From assembly GCA_005884745.1 (NCBI GenBank), contig VAZU01000112.1, forward strand, positions 1 through 15,419: a stretch of DNA of 15,419 nt, written 5' to 3'. This DNA is from Alphaproteobacteria bacterium (GTDB taxonomy: Bacteria > Pseudomonadota > Alphaproteobacteria > Rhizobiales > Xanthobacteraceae). This document shows positions 1 to 5,720 of this stretch, piece after piece. Below the pieces are notes generated by a model, which saw only the letters and a program-made list of their open reading frames with translations, ran no database searches and was not told the DNA's origin. Position 1 is the first letter of the stretch. The number at the start of each line of letters is the position of its first letter. The position numbers were made by a program, and so were the translations under genes.

Positions 1-229
1 TATCGGTGCCCAGCACTTCGATCGAATCGGCCTGGGTCAGGTTCGCTACGCTGATGCGATAAAATACGGGGACCGAAGAAGGCCGCGGCACCCCGATCGC
101 CGCGAGCTCCTCGATGTGGTGCCGCAACGCGGCTTCGTCACGGCCGGTCCATCCCGCCACGACCAGGGTGTCGATCGCCGTCTCGACCCGGTCGGATCCG
201 CCGTCGATATATCGCTCGAAGCTCAACAT
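1..229 (-). CDS. DUF2848 family protein, N-terminal part (cut by window edge)
   Basis: The minus strand is open from an ATG at 229 to the left edge, giving 76 codons of the N-terminus. Translation shows VVAGWTGRDEAAL, then HHIEELAAIGVPRPSSVPVF, then LTQADSI-EVLGTD. From memory, this is the conserved opening of DUF2848 proteins: a GWTGRD motif, the HIEELA-GVPRP-S-VP block and an LTQ-I-V-G stretch. The family is distantly related to fumarylacetoacetate-hydrolase-like folds, but no reaction is established, so no function is assigned. The ATG at 229 has only weak purine-rich sequence upstream, but it gives the expected short lead-in before the conserved block. The 279 bases upstream, to the next gene on the same strand, contain a palindromic repeat, so it is probably transcribed separately. 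Confidence 0.72.
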   Translation of the reverse strand, partial: MLSFERYIDGGSDRVETAIDTLVVAGWTGRDEAALRHHIEELAAIGVPRPSSVPVFYRISVANLTQADSIEVLGTD

Positions 230-332
230 GGGCGTCCCGCGAAAACACGCGCGACCCGGGCTCGCGCCGCGCCAGTCTAGAGGATCGGGTCGACCAAGGT
301 CCACGCGGGCGGGCTAGCGGCTCGATCAACGC

Positions 333-461
333 GTAGCCCGGATGGAGCGAAGCGAAATCGGCGGGCGGAGGCTCCGCCGTCCCCGCGAAAAGCGGGGGAC
401 CTCGATCCGCAAACTCGGTCCCGGATTGAGCGGCGCTGCCGCGCCGCTTCATCCGGGCTAC
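333..461. repeat. Imperfect palindromic intergenic repeat
   Basis: A perfect 12-bp inverted repeat, GTAGCCCGGATG at 333-344 and CATCCGGGCTAC at 450-461, encloses about 105 bases. Inside are smaller hairpins: GGCGGAG/CTCCGCC (364-370/372-378) and CCCCGC/GCGGGG (381-386/392-397) with a GAAAA loop. The GTAGCCCGGATGGAGCGAAG start is a dispersed intergenic repeat type that I recall from Bradyrhizobium-like genomes. It lies between two minus-strand genes (509-868 and 1-229) and could act as a transcription terminator or mRNA-stabilising element for the upstream gene; that role is inference. Confidence 0.6.
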
Positions 462-508
462 GGCCTTAACGGCGAGCGCGAGCGCATCTCAGGCAGGATC
501 GCGCCTCG

Positions 509-868
509 CTAGCCCAGCAGCACGCACCCGCGTGCCAATTGCGTCAGCGGCAGCGGACCACCGCCCGGGCCGGAGTGATGTACGGCCGCGGACGGCTCGT
601 AGCCGGGGAGCTTGGCTATTCCGAGCCTTGCCAGCCCCTCGACGTAGTCGTCGGCCTGAGGCGCCGCTTTCAAACCCGCGGCATCCGCAGGGCGCTGGTG
701 CCAGGAACTGGCCGTCCCGAGCGCGATCGCGGCCGTGATTCCGATCGCGGCGGACGCAAGGACCGCGGGCAACAAGGCGACGTAGACGGGCCAATCGTCG
801 GAGAGGCGGTTCTCGATGCTTCGGCTAGGGGAACCGCCATGTTTACGCTTTGACGCTTCTCGGACCAT
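509..868 (-). CDS. Small single-pass membrane protein of unknown function
   Basis: This encodes 119 residues that I do not recognise. The ATG at 868 follows a perfect AAGGAGG at good spacing (AAGGAGGATTCGTC then ATG), which is the best ribosome binding site in the window and the main evidence for a real gene. It decides the start against longer readings reaching to 1000. The N-terminus is basic (KRKHGG), followed by one hydrophobic segment at about residues 28-50 (VYVALLPAVLASAAIGITAA). By the positive-inside rule the N-terminus should be cytoplasmic and the glycine/proline-rich C-terminal 65 residues periplasmic. A 12-bp palindrome lies 26 bp upstream of the start. No partner is evident; neighbours on both sides are on the same strand but well separated. 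It could be a lineage-restricted orphan. Confidence 0.55.
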   Translation of the reverse strand: MVREASKRKHGGSPSRSIENRLSDDWPVYVALLPAVLASAAIGITAAIALGTASSWHQRPADAAGLKAAPQADDYVEGLARLGIAKLPGYEPSAAVHHSGPGGGPLPLTQLARGCVLLG

Positions 869-1165
869 GACGAATCCTCCTTCTGGAGTGTCGGGATCAT
901 GATCCGTTCGGGCCGGCGCGAGCATGAACCAGCTCACAGCTGGACGAAGACAAATGCGTCCAATTTTACAACCAAAATGATGCTTTATGTGTAAATACAA
1001 CGCGCAGCACCGCTGCGCGGCAGCGGCAAGACTCTTGACGTCTTCGATATCGCGCGGCCGACCGAGACATCAATTCCCAAGGCGGAGATCGCGGTCGCGA
1101 CGCCGGCCGCATGCTCGACCGTGTGCGACGGGAAGGTGGCGATACCGCCGCGATCGGCTGCGCAA
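869..1165. other. Intergenic region without a convincing gene
   Basis: These 297 bases lie between the HpaB-like gene and the small membrane-protein gene, both on the minus strand. The part nearest the small gene holds the perfect palindrome GGATCATGATCC (894-905) and an AT-rich patch around 960-1000 that could carry its promoter, but no clear -35/-10 pair can be named. The rest (about 1000-1165) is open in one minus-strand frame that runs into the HpaB gene in another phase. It has no start codon with a ribosome binding site and no recognisable domain, so I treat it as non-coding. Confidence 0.4.
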
Positions 1166-2644
1166 TCAGCGGCGTTCTGCCTCCAGCGCGCCGGCAAGAT
1201 CGTAGCTGGACAGCAGCTGCTCGACCATTCCGGTCGCGCCGTCCCAGTCGAAGGTGCGGAAGCTGTGGCCAGTGGTGACGAAGCGCGCGCCGGCGTAGAA
1301 CATCTCGTACTGGGTGTGGCGCGAGCCGAATTCCGAGCCGATGGCGTCCCACGCCGCCTTGAGAAATTTCACCTTGCGCTCCGGGCTCATCGACGGGGAG
1401 CGCTGGGTCTTTTCGATGATCGCTTTGAGCTCCGGATTGGCGAAGTCCAACACCGAGGACGGCAGCATGATCAGGGCGCCGCCGGCGAGTTCGCGCAACA
1501 GATTCATCAGCTGCGGATAGAGTTCCTGGGTGAGCACCTGGGCGGAATACATATAGTGCCGGTTGGGCAGATAATATTCGCCCCACTTGTGGCCCGCCGC
1601 TTCCATCCCGACCAGCATCGCATTGACCATGCCGGCGTGCGCCGCCAAGTAGCCGAGCTGCTCGCGCACCGCCGGAATGTTGATGGTGCCGATCGATTCG
1701 GTGATGCGGCGCGCGAGCCCGATCAGGAACTTGATCTTCACCGAGAGCCGGACCTGCGCCTGATAATTCTGGTAGACGTGGCAGGCGGTGTCATGGAACT
1801 GGGCGCGGCACATGTCGACGTCACGATGGACGAAGACGCGATCCCAGGGCACCTTGACCTCGTCGAAATAGATCAGCGCGTCGTTCTCGTCGAACCGCGA
1901 GGACAGCGGGTTGTCGTACACGGATTTCGCCGCGGCCTCGTAGGACTTGCGCGAGAGCACGCGCAAGCCCTTGGCGTTCATGGGCAGCGCGCACGAAAAC
2001 GCCAGAGCCTCTTCGCCCGCCTTGAGCGGCTGCAGGTTTGCCACGAACACTTCATTGGCCAGGATGGCGCTGGTGCCCAGCATCTTCGCGCCGCGCAACG
2101 TGATCCCGGCGGCGTCCTCGTCGACGATGCGGGCGACGAGATCCGGCACCTGGTCGCCCCAGTCTTTCGAGCGATCCGCCTGCGGATTGACGATGACATA
2201 CGTGAGATAGAGATCGTTGCGGCTGATGTAGTCGAAATAGCCGGCGAGCGCCTTGGCGCGGTCCTCGCCGTGACGGCGAAACACCTCGATCCCCATGCGC
2301 TGGCCGACGAGCGAGGAGGCGAGATGGTCGGGCGAGCGGCCCAGGAACCCATAGGAGACGCCCGCCCAGGCCTGCATGGCCTTGCGGCGCAGCACCATCT
2401 GGTCGTAGTCGCGCGGCATCTGCCAGGAGCGGTTGATGCGGCGGTTGGCGCCATCGGGCACGAACGTCATCAGCTCGAGGTTCTCCGGACGGGCCTGAAA
2501 ATCGTAGAGCGAGGCGGCCGATCGCACCGCGTTCCGGAACGCCGGATGCGTGGTCACGTCTTCGACGCGCTCGCCATCGAGATAGACCGCGCGCCCGTCT
2601 TTCAGCGACTGGATGTGATCGGCTCCGGTCTTGCAGATGCTCAT
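1166..2644 (-). CDS. 4-hydroxyphenylacetate 3-hydroxylase family flavin monooxygenase (HpaB-like)
   Basis: A 492-residue protein of the HpaB family (two-component, FADH2-dependent group D monooxygenases), close to the usual family length of 480-520. Family hallmarks in order: an N-terminal phenol-hydroxylase region with DGERVEDVTTHPAFRNAV and RSPDHLAS, a middle beta region with LRGAKMLGTSAILANEVFV and VPWDRVFVHRDVDMCRAQF, and a helical C-terminal acyl-CoA-dehydrogenase-like part with GMEAAGHKWGEYYLPN and LRELAGGALIMLPSS. Members ortho-hydroxylate phenols using reduced flavin from a separate reductase (HpaC type). No reductase is encoded here, so it must come from elsewhere. The Fe-S cysteines of 4-hydroxybutyryl-CoA dehydratase, a relative, are not evident in the expected N-terminal region, so an oxygenase is favoured. 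Start: ATG at 2644 has GGAG at 6-nt spacing; ATG at 2656 (four residues longer, GAGG upstream) is equally possible. The true substrate is unknown. Confidence 0.88.
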   Translation of the reverse strand: MSICKTGADHIQSLKDGRAVYLDGERVEDVTTHPAFRNAVRSAASLYDFQARPENLELMTFVPDGANRRINRSWQMPRDYDQMVLRRKAMQAWAGVSYGFLGRSPDHLASSLVGQRMGIEVFRRHGEDRAKALAGYFDYISRNDLYLTYVIVNPQADRSKDWGDQVPDLVARIVDEDAAGITLRGAKMLGTSAILANEVFVANLQPLKAGEEALAFSCALPMNAKGLRVLSRKSYEAAAKSVYDNPLSSRFDENDALIYFDEVKVPWDRVFVHRDVDMCRAQFHDTACHVYQNYQAQVRLSVKIKFLIGLARRITESIGTINIPAVREQLGYLAAHAGMVNAMLVGMEAAGHKWGEYYLPNRHYMYSAQVLTQELYPQLMNLLRELAGGALIMLPSSVLDFANPELKAIIEKTQRSPSMSPERKVKFLKAAWDAIGSEFGSRHTQYEMFYAGARFVTTGHSFRTFDWDGATGMVEQLLSSYDLAGALEAERR

Positions 2645-2685
2645 CCTTGGCTCCATGGCGGCCTCGATGGCCGCGGGTGCAATGC

Positions 2686-2691
2686 TTTATA
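2686..2691 (-). promoter_or_regulatory. Possible -10 element for the HpaB-like gene
   Basis: The minus strand reads TATAAA here (5 of 6 to TATAAT), about 30-45 nt upstream of the two candidate starts of the monooxygenase gene, in otherwise GC-rich sequence. There is no good TTGACA-like -35 at 16-18 bp spacing, so this is only a candidate. Confidence 0.28.
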
Positions 2692-2829
2692 GTGCGAGCT
2701 GGCGCCAAGCGCATCCTTCAGGAGAAGCGGGAACGTCGACGCCGCAGCAGGCGGGTCGCCATGATCGACGAATGCGGGCGCTCCCCTTCCCGGCGGCCTG
2801 CCGCACCCTTTGTCGATCACGGCGGCGAG

Positions 2830-2874
2830 CGCTACGGCTGGCAGGTCAAAGGGCAGAAGCGTATCATTGGTCAT
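2830..2874 (-). pseudogene. Probable remnant of an IS1380-family transposase N-terminus
   Basis: From an ATG at 2874 the minus strand encodes MTNDTLLPFDLPAVA. From memory this closely matches the opening residues of IS1380-family transposases of Rhizobiales (M-[TN]-DDTLLPF-[SD]-[FL]-PAV), which normally continue with RKKVTADFDGG and the catalytic DDE region. Here the similarity stops after about 15 codons (ALAAVIDKGCG follows) and the frame ends at 2641 with no catalytic domain. The sequence upstream of this ATG on the minus strand (2875 to roughly 3000) may be the residual IS end. I see no clear terminal inverted repeat or target duplication. The 349-base gap 2657-3005 is otherwise empty apart from the possible -10 of the monooxygenase gene. 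Confidence 0.42.
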
Positions 2875-3005
2875 GGTGTCGTGACGTCGAGCTACATCTA
2901 CCCAGCGAGTTCGCAGTCCTCATGATGACAAAGACTGACTTGGGGTGCTGCCATTGGCGGAGATTATCGTATGTTGCTGCTCGCATGCGCCGACGAGGTG
3001 ATCGG

Positions 3006-3992
3006 ATGAAGATGCATCGCCTTCTCCCCATCATCGCCGCCGCGGTCCTTTTCGCGCCCCCCTCGCAGGCGCAGACCGGCAAGCTCTACCGCGTCGGCTT
3101 CCTGAGCCAGGGAGGCTTCGCGCCGGACACGAACCCCGGCAGGCTGACGGAAGAAATCGCACGCCGGCTCGCGCAGAGCGGCTTGACCCCCGGCGCCAAT
3201 CTCGAGCTGGTCAAACGCGGGGCGGACGGGCATTTCGAACGCCTGCCGGGCCTGGTGGCGGAGCTGGCGGCAGCGAAGGTCGATGTCATCGTCACCTTCA
3301 GCTACCCCGTCGCGGCTGCGGCGAAGGAAGCCACGAGCACGATTCCCACCGTGATCTTCGGCGCCGGCGATCCGGTAAAGACGCATCTCGTCGCGAGCCT
3401 CAACCGGCCGGGCGGCAACATCACCGGCATTTCCGACGTGGCCGCCGAGCTCGCACCGAAGCGCCTTGAATACTTGAAGGAGGCAGCCCCCAAGCTGCAG
3501 CGCGTGGCGATGCTTTGGAACGCCAAGGATCTCGGGATGACGATGCGCTACGAGGCCTCGGCGGCGGCGGCGAAGGAATTGGGCGTCACCGTCCAGTCCT
3601 TGGGCGTGCGCGAGCCCGATGATTTCGGGGATGTGTTCGCGGCGATGCAGCGCGACAAGCCCGACGGGCTCTTGATGGTCTCCGATGCGCTCACCTTCCT
3701 CAATCGCAAGCGCGTCTTCGACTTCGCCGCGGAGCACCGCTTGCCCGCGATCTATGAGACGAGTGCCTTCGCCCGCGATGGCGGCCTCATGTCCTATGGC
3801 CCCGACGAGAACGAAACCGCCGAGCGCGGCGCAAATCTCGTCCTGCGCATCCTGAGGGGCGAGAGGCCCGCCGATCTGCCGCTCGAGCAGCCGACGCGGT
3901 TCCGCCTCGTCATCAACCTCAAGACCGCGAAGGCGCTCGGCCTCACCATCCCGCAGTCGGTCCTGCTGCGTGCCGATGACGTGATCGAGTGA
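3006..3992 (+). CDS. ABC-type substrate-binding protein, PF04392 family, secreted
   Basis: 328 residues. The ATG at 3006 follows GAGG with 7-nt spacing and starts a clear Sec signal peptide: MKMHR, a hydrophobic core (LLPIIAAAVLFAP) and a cleavage site after SQA at residue 22, with no lipobox cysteine. The mature part has the PF04392 (TrpX/ABC_sub_bind) layout of two Rossmann-like lobes: YRVGFLS at the start, then AAKVDVIVTFSYPVAAAAKE, TIPTVIFGAGDPV, SLNRPGGNITGISD, LEYLKEAAPKLQRVAMLWN, DGLLMVSDALTFLNRK, LPAIYETSAFARDGGLMSYG, and the typical tail FRLVINLKTAKALGLTIPQS-LLRADDVIE. Such proteins are very numerous in Bradyrhizobium-like genomes, often as orphans without permease or ATPase genes, as here. 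The ligand cannot be read from sequence. An in-frame extension upstream to 2631 exists but lacks a signal-peptide-compatible start and is rejected. Confidence 0.93.
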   Translation: MKMHRLLPIIAAAVLFAPPSQAQTGKLYRVGFLSQGGFAPDTNPGRLTEEIARRLAQSGLTPGANLELVKRGADGHFERLPGLVAELAAAKVDVIVTFSYPVAAAAKEATSTIPTVIFGAGDPVKTHLVASLNRPGGNITGISDVAAELAPKRLEYLKEAAPKLQRVAMLWNAKDLGMTMRYEASAAAAKELGVTVQSLGVREPDDFGDVFAAMQRDKPDGLLMVSDALTFLNRKRVFDFAAEHRLPAIYETSAFARDGGLMSYGPDENETAERGANLVLRILRGERPADLPLEQPTRFRLVINLKTAKALGLTIPQSVLLRADDVIE

Positions 3993-4007
3993 CGAAATGC
4001 TCCGCGT

Positions 4008-4046
4008 GTCCCGGACGAGCGAGCGGAGCGAGCGAAGATCCGGGAC
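4008..4046. repeat. Palindromic element / possible terminator after the binding-protein gene
   Basis: GTCCCGGA (4008-4015) and TCCGGGAC (4039-4046) form an 8-bp perfect stem around the repetitive GAGCGAGCGGAGCGAGCGAAGA segment. It begins 15 bp after the stop of the substrate-binding protein gene. Elements of this form (GTCCCGGAC-GCGAAGC-GGGAC) are dispersed palindromes in related genomes. It could stop transcription of the plus-strand gene; no T-tract follows, so this is uncertain. Confidence 0.5.
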
Positions 4047-4128
4047 CCAGGAGTGAGTTCGCCAAGCGACCCAATTGCCCTGGGCGGCCTGAAGCACCCG
4101 TCATGACGCTTCGCGAAGCAGCGCCGGA

Positions 4129-4170
4129 CCCCGGATCGCGCGACGGCGCTCCGCGCCGCGCAGTCCGGGG
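4129..4170. repeat. Second palindromic element in the same convergent intergenic region
   Basis: CCCCGGA (4129-4135) pairs with TCCGGGG (4164-4170) around a GC-rich, self-complementary centre (GGCGCTCCGCGCC-like). It ends 14 bp before the stop of the minus-strand EF-hand gene, so it can act as the 3' hairpin of that gene. With the 4008-4046 element it separates the two convergent genes. Confidence 0.5.
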
Positions 4171-4184
4171 AATGCCGGAAGCTG

Positions 4185-4592
4185 CTATTGCAGCAGCCGC
4201 AACAGCGCCCGGCCGGCGCTGCTGTTGAGCTCCTTCTTGTCGAGCGTGCCGTCGTTGTCCTTGTCGGCGGCCTTGAAACGTTTCTCGACGAGCGCGGCGT
4301 ACTCGTTCTTGTCGATGGTCTTGTCCTTGTCGGTGTTGGCCTCGCGCATGGCTTTCGCGCCCAGGACGCCGCGAAGCTCCTGGCGATCGAGCGTTCCGTC
4401 GTGATCGCGATCGAGCGCATCGAACTTGGCTGCCGCGGCCTTTTTGGCTTCGGCTAGATCGAGCGTGCCGTCGTGGTCGGCATCCCATTGCTGAAGCACG
4501 GCATCGGCGCCGCCGGCTCGGCTCTTCCCTTGTGCGGAGGCGGCGGCCGGGACCAATCCGATCAGCAAAAACGCGAGTAGAACGCGCAGCAT
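4185..4592 (-). CDS. Exported EF-hand calcium-binding protein with four loops
   Basis: 135 residues. The ATG at 4592 has AGGAGG five bases upstream, which favours it over the in-frame GTG at 4598. A signal peptide is clear: MLRVLLAFLLIGLVPAAASA with cleavage after residue 20. The mature protein is almost only EF-hands, with 12-residue loops at 37-48 (DADHDGTLDLAE), 61-72 (DRDHDGTLDRQE), 86-97 (NTDKDKTIDKNE) and 110-121 (DKDNDGTLDKKE). Loops 1, 2 and 4 are canonical with D at 1, 3 and 5, G at 6 and E at 12. Loop 3 has N at position 1 and K in place of the conserved Gly at 6, so it may bind calcium weakly. It is probably a periplasmic calcium buffer or sensor; no partner domain is present. The gene lies 88 bp downstream of the VOC gene on the same strand and has a possible stress promoter of its own. 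Confidence 0.9.
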   Translation of the reverse strand: MLRVLLAFLLIGLVPAAASAQGKSRAGGADAVLQQWDADHDGTLDLAEAKKAAAAKFDALDRDHDGTLDRQELRGVLGAKAMREANTDKDKTIDKNEYAALVEKRFKAADKDNDGTLDKKELNSSAGRALLRLLQ

Positions 4593-4628
4593 GTGCACCT
4601 CCTAGGAGAGCATAAAAGCGTGGAAGCT

Positions 4629-4653
4629 AACTCGGGCCGTAGGGCTTCGTTCC
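4629..4653 (-). promoter_or_regulatory. Possible EcfG-type promoter of the EF-hand gene
   Basis: The minus strand carries GGAAC (4653-4649), a 16-bp spacer, and AGTT (4632-4629). The EcfG consensus is GGAAC-N16/17-CGTT, so only the first base of the -10 differs. The -10 sits 37 bp upstream of the ATG at 4592, a natural distance for a promoter with a short leader containing the AGGAGG site. Confidence 0.4.
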
Positions 4654-4680
4654 TCGATGCCTGACGGCGTGGCCGCAGGC

Positions 4681-5448
4681 TCAAGGCACCAGCATGATCC
4701 GCGCGCGAGCCTTGTCCTCGTCCAAGGTATGCGGGCTTGCCGAGGTTTTTAGCGCCATTGACCAGGGGCCGGCACCTCGGGTTTTAAGCCGAGCCGAAAG
4801 CGGGCTCGAAGCTTGCTCCGGCGCCATCAATTCCAACGCATGCGGACCCGCCCGGAAACGCACGCCACGGGCGAGCATGTCCTCGCGCCGCAGCTCCTCG
4901 CCATGCTGGCGGAGCACGGCCGACCACCAGCGTCGCGGGGCGGCCACGTCCGGGACCGCAATGATGATCGTGGCAATGCCGCGCACTGCGTTGCGATGCC
5001 GGTGCTCGCCGGCAACGCGCTCCTCGCGCGGCGTCTCATCCTCGATCAGAAACGGCGCCACGAACGCATGAGGCGGAACGGGCTGCGCCAAAGTCCAGCG
5101 CAGTCGGTATCCGTCGGGCCGAACGCGCTCGCCCGGCGCGATCGCCGTCTCGACACCGGCCGCGCGGAACGTCTCCCTGTCGCCCGTCAGATCGTCGGTG
5201 CGCATGCAGAAATCGATGAGCCCGCCACCCTTTTGGGCGACATCCCACCAGCGATGCTGCGGATTTTTCCGCTCGAAGGCGATCAGTTCGACATAGGCGC
5301 CGTCCGGGAATGCAATCAGCGCATTGTGCGTGCCGGTGGGATGCGAGCCGCCGCGAACGACGGTGAAGCCGAGCTCGGTATAGTCGCGGATCGCGGTCTC
5401 CAGATCCGGAAACATGATGACGAGGTGATCGATCGCCTGCACAGCCAT
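4681..5448 (-). CDS. VOC-family glyoxalase-like domain protein
   Basis: 255 residues. The N-terminal half starts AIDHLVIMFPDLETAIRDYTELGFTVV (residues 5-31) with a candidate metal-ligand His at 8, followed by GTHNALIAFPDGAYVELIAFE with a candidate ligand Glu at 54. This is the PF13468 (Glyoxalase_3) pattern. A second, weaker beta-alpha-beta unit begins near residue 157 (GIATIIIAVPDV) and ends with ALELMAPE, giving the paired-module fold of the VOC superfamily. The family covers lyases, isomerases and dioxygenases, so no reaction is assigned. ATG at 5448 is chosen over an upstream in-frame TTG at 5457; its ribosome binding site is weak. It shares the minus strand with the EF-hand gene downstream and diverges from the DUF2270 gene. 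Confidence 0.85.
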   Translation of the reverse strand: MAVQAIDHLVIMFPDLETAIRDYTELGFTVVRGGSHPTGTHNALIAFPDGAYVELIAFERKNPQHRWWDVAQKGGGLIDFCMRTDDLTGDRETFRAAGVETAIAPGERVRPDGYRLRWTLAQPVPPHAFVAPFLIEDETPREERVAGEHRHRNAVRGIATIIIAVPDVAAPRRWWSAVLRQHGEELRREDMLARGVRFRAGPHALELMAPEQASSPLSARLKTRGAGPWSMALKTSASPHTLDEDKARARIMLVP

Positions 5449-5523
5449 GCTGGCCAATCCGATCGCGGGAACAAGCTGCGAATGCTCCGCCCGAGATGCC
5501 TGGAAGCCAATGAGGAAACAAAG

Positions 5524-5575
5524 ACGGTCCCGATCACTCTCGGGGACGGGGGTCTGGGGACAGGATCGGGACCGT
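5524..5575. repeat. 12-bp perfect inverted repeat in the divergent promoter region
   Basis: ACGGTCCCGATC (5524-5535) and GATCGGGACCGT (5564-5575) are exact reverse complements separated by 28 bases of G-rich sequence (GGGGACGGGGGTCTGGGGAC). It lies between the divergent VOC and DUF2270 genes, about 75 bp upstream of the VOC start. It could be a REP-like palindrome or a protein-binding site; nothing in the sequence decides between these. Confidence 0.55.
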
Positions 5576-5628
5576 GCCTTTCAATCCGAAGGCGCTGCAT
5601 TCTAGGCCAAGCGCCTTGATTCCCGGCG

Positions 5629-5660
5629 TTAACCTTGCATTAACCTTAACGCAGGCTTAA
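5629..5660 (+). promoter_or_regulatory. Two tandem CtrA boxes (TTAA-N7-TTAAC)
   Basis: Box 1 is TTAA (5629-5632), CCTTGCA, TTAA (5640-5643) followed by C. Box 2 is TTAA (5646-5649), CGCAGGC, TTAA (5657-5660) followed by C. Both match exactly the TTAA-N7-TTAAC full site bound by the cell-cycle regulator CtrA of Alphaproteobacteria. The half-sites are phased 5629, 5640, 5646 and 5657. A GANTC (CcrM methylation) site, GATTC, lies just upstream at 5618-5622. The boxes end 60 bp before the ATG of the DUF2270 gene and 181 bp upstream of the VOC gene start on the other strand. Apart from this patch, TTAA is almost absent from the window's intergenic DNA. Confidence 0.6.
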
Positions 5661-5720
5661 CGGCATGCAAACTTGGCGACCGACAGCCGGCGATCCGATG
5701 CCGATCAGCGGGGTCCAGCC

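Noticed and set aside
985..1197. 70-residue minus-strand frame overlapping the 3' end of the monooxygenase gene
   Set aside because: No family is recognised, no ribosome site is present, and it overlaps the end of a clear gene in another frame. A decayed gene fragment cannot be excluded but is not supported.
1166..2644. 4-hydroxybutyryl-CoA dehydratase as an alternative for the HpaB-family protein
   Set aside because: The N-terminal pair of Fe-S cysteines expected in that enzyme is not visible in the corresponding region (around the RSPDHL block), so a flavin monooxygenase is preferred.
1121..2692. 523-residue open frame on the plus strand opposite the HpaB-like gene
   Set aside because: It mirrors the monooxygenase gene almost exactly, is rich in His, Arg, Asp and Val with no domain or hydrophobic pattern, and has no ribosome site. 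It is a high-GC antisense shadow.
2761..2925. Small plus-strand frame of 54 residues in the gap before the binding-protein gene
   Set aside because: It has no Shine-Dalgarno and no recognisable motif, and it lies opposite the stretch that resembles an IS1380 transposase start, so it is more likely antisense to the relic.
2940..2975. TTGGGG / GATTAT as a sigma-70-like promoter before the binding-protein gene
   Set aside because: The -35 matches only three consensus bases and the -10 four; this is too weak to list as a feature.
2631..3005. Upstream extension of the binding-protein gene to 2631
   Set aside because: The extra 125 residues have no family match and would bury the obvious signal peptide that starts at 3006.
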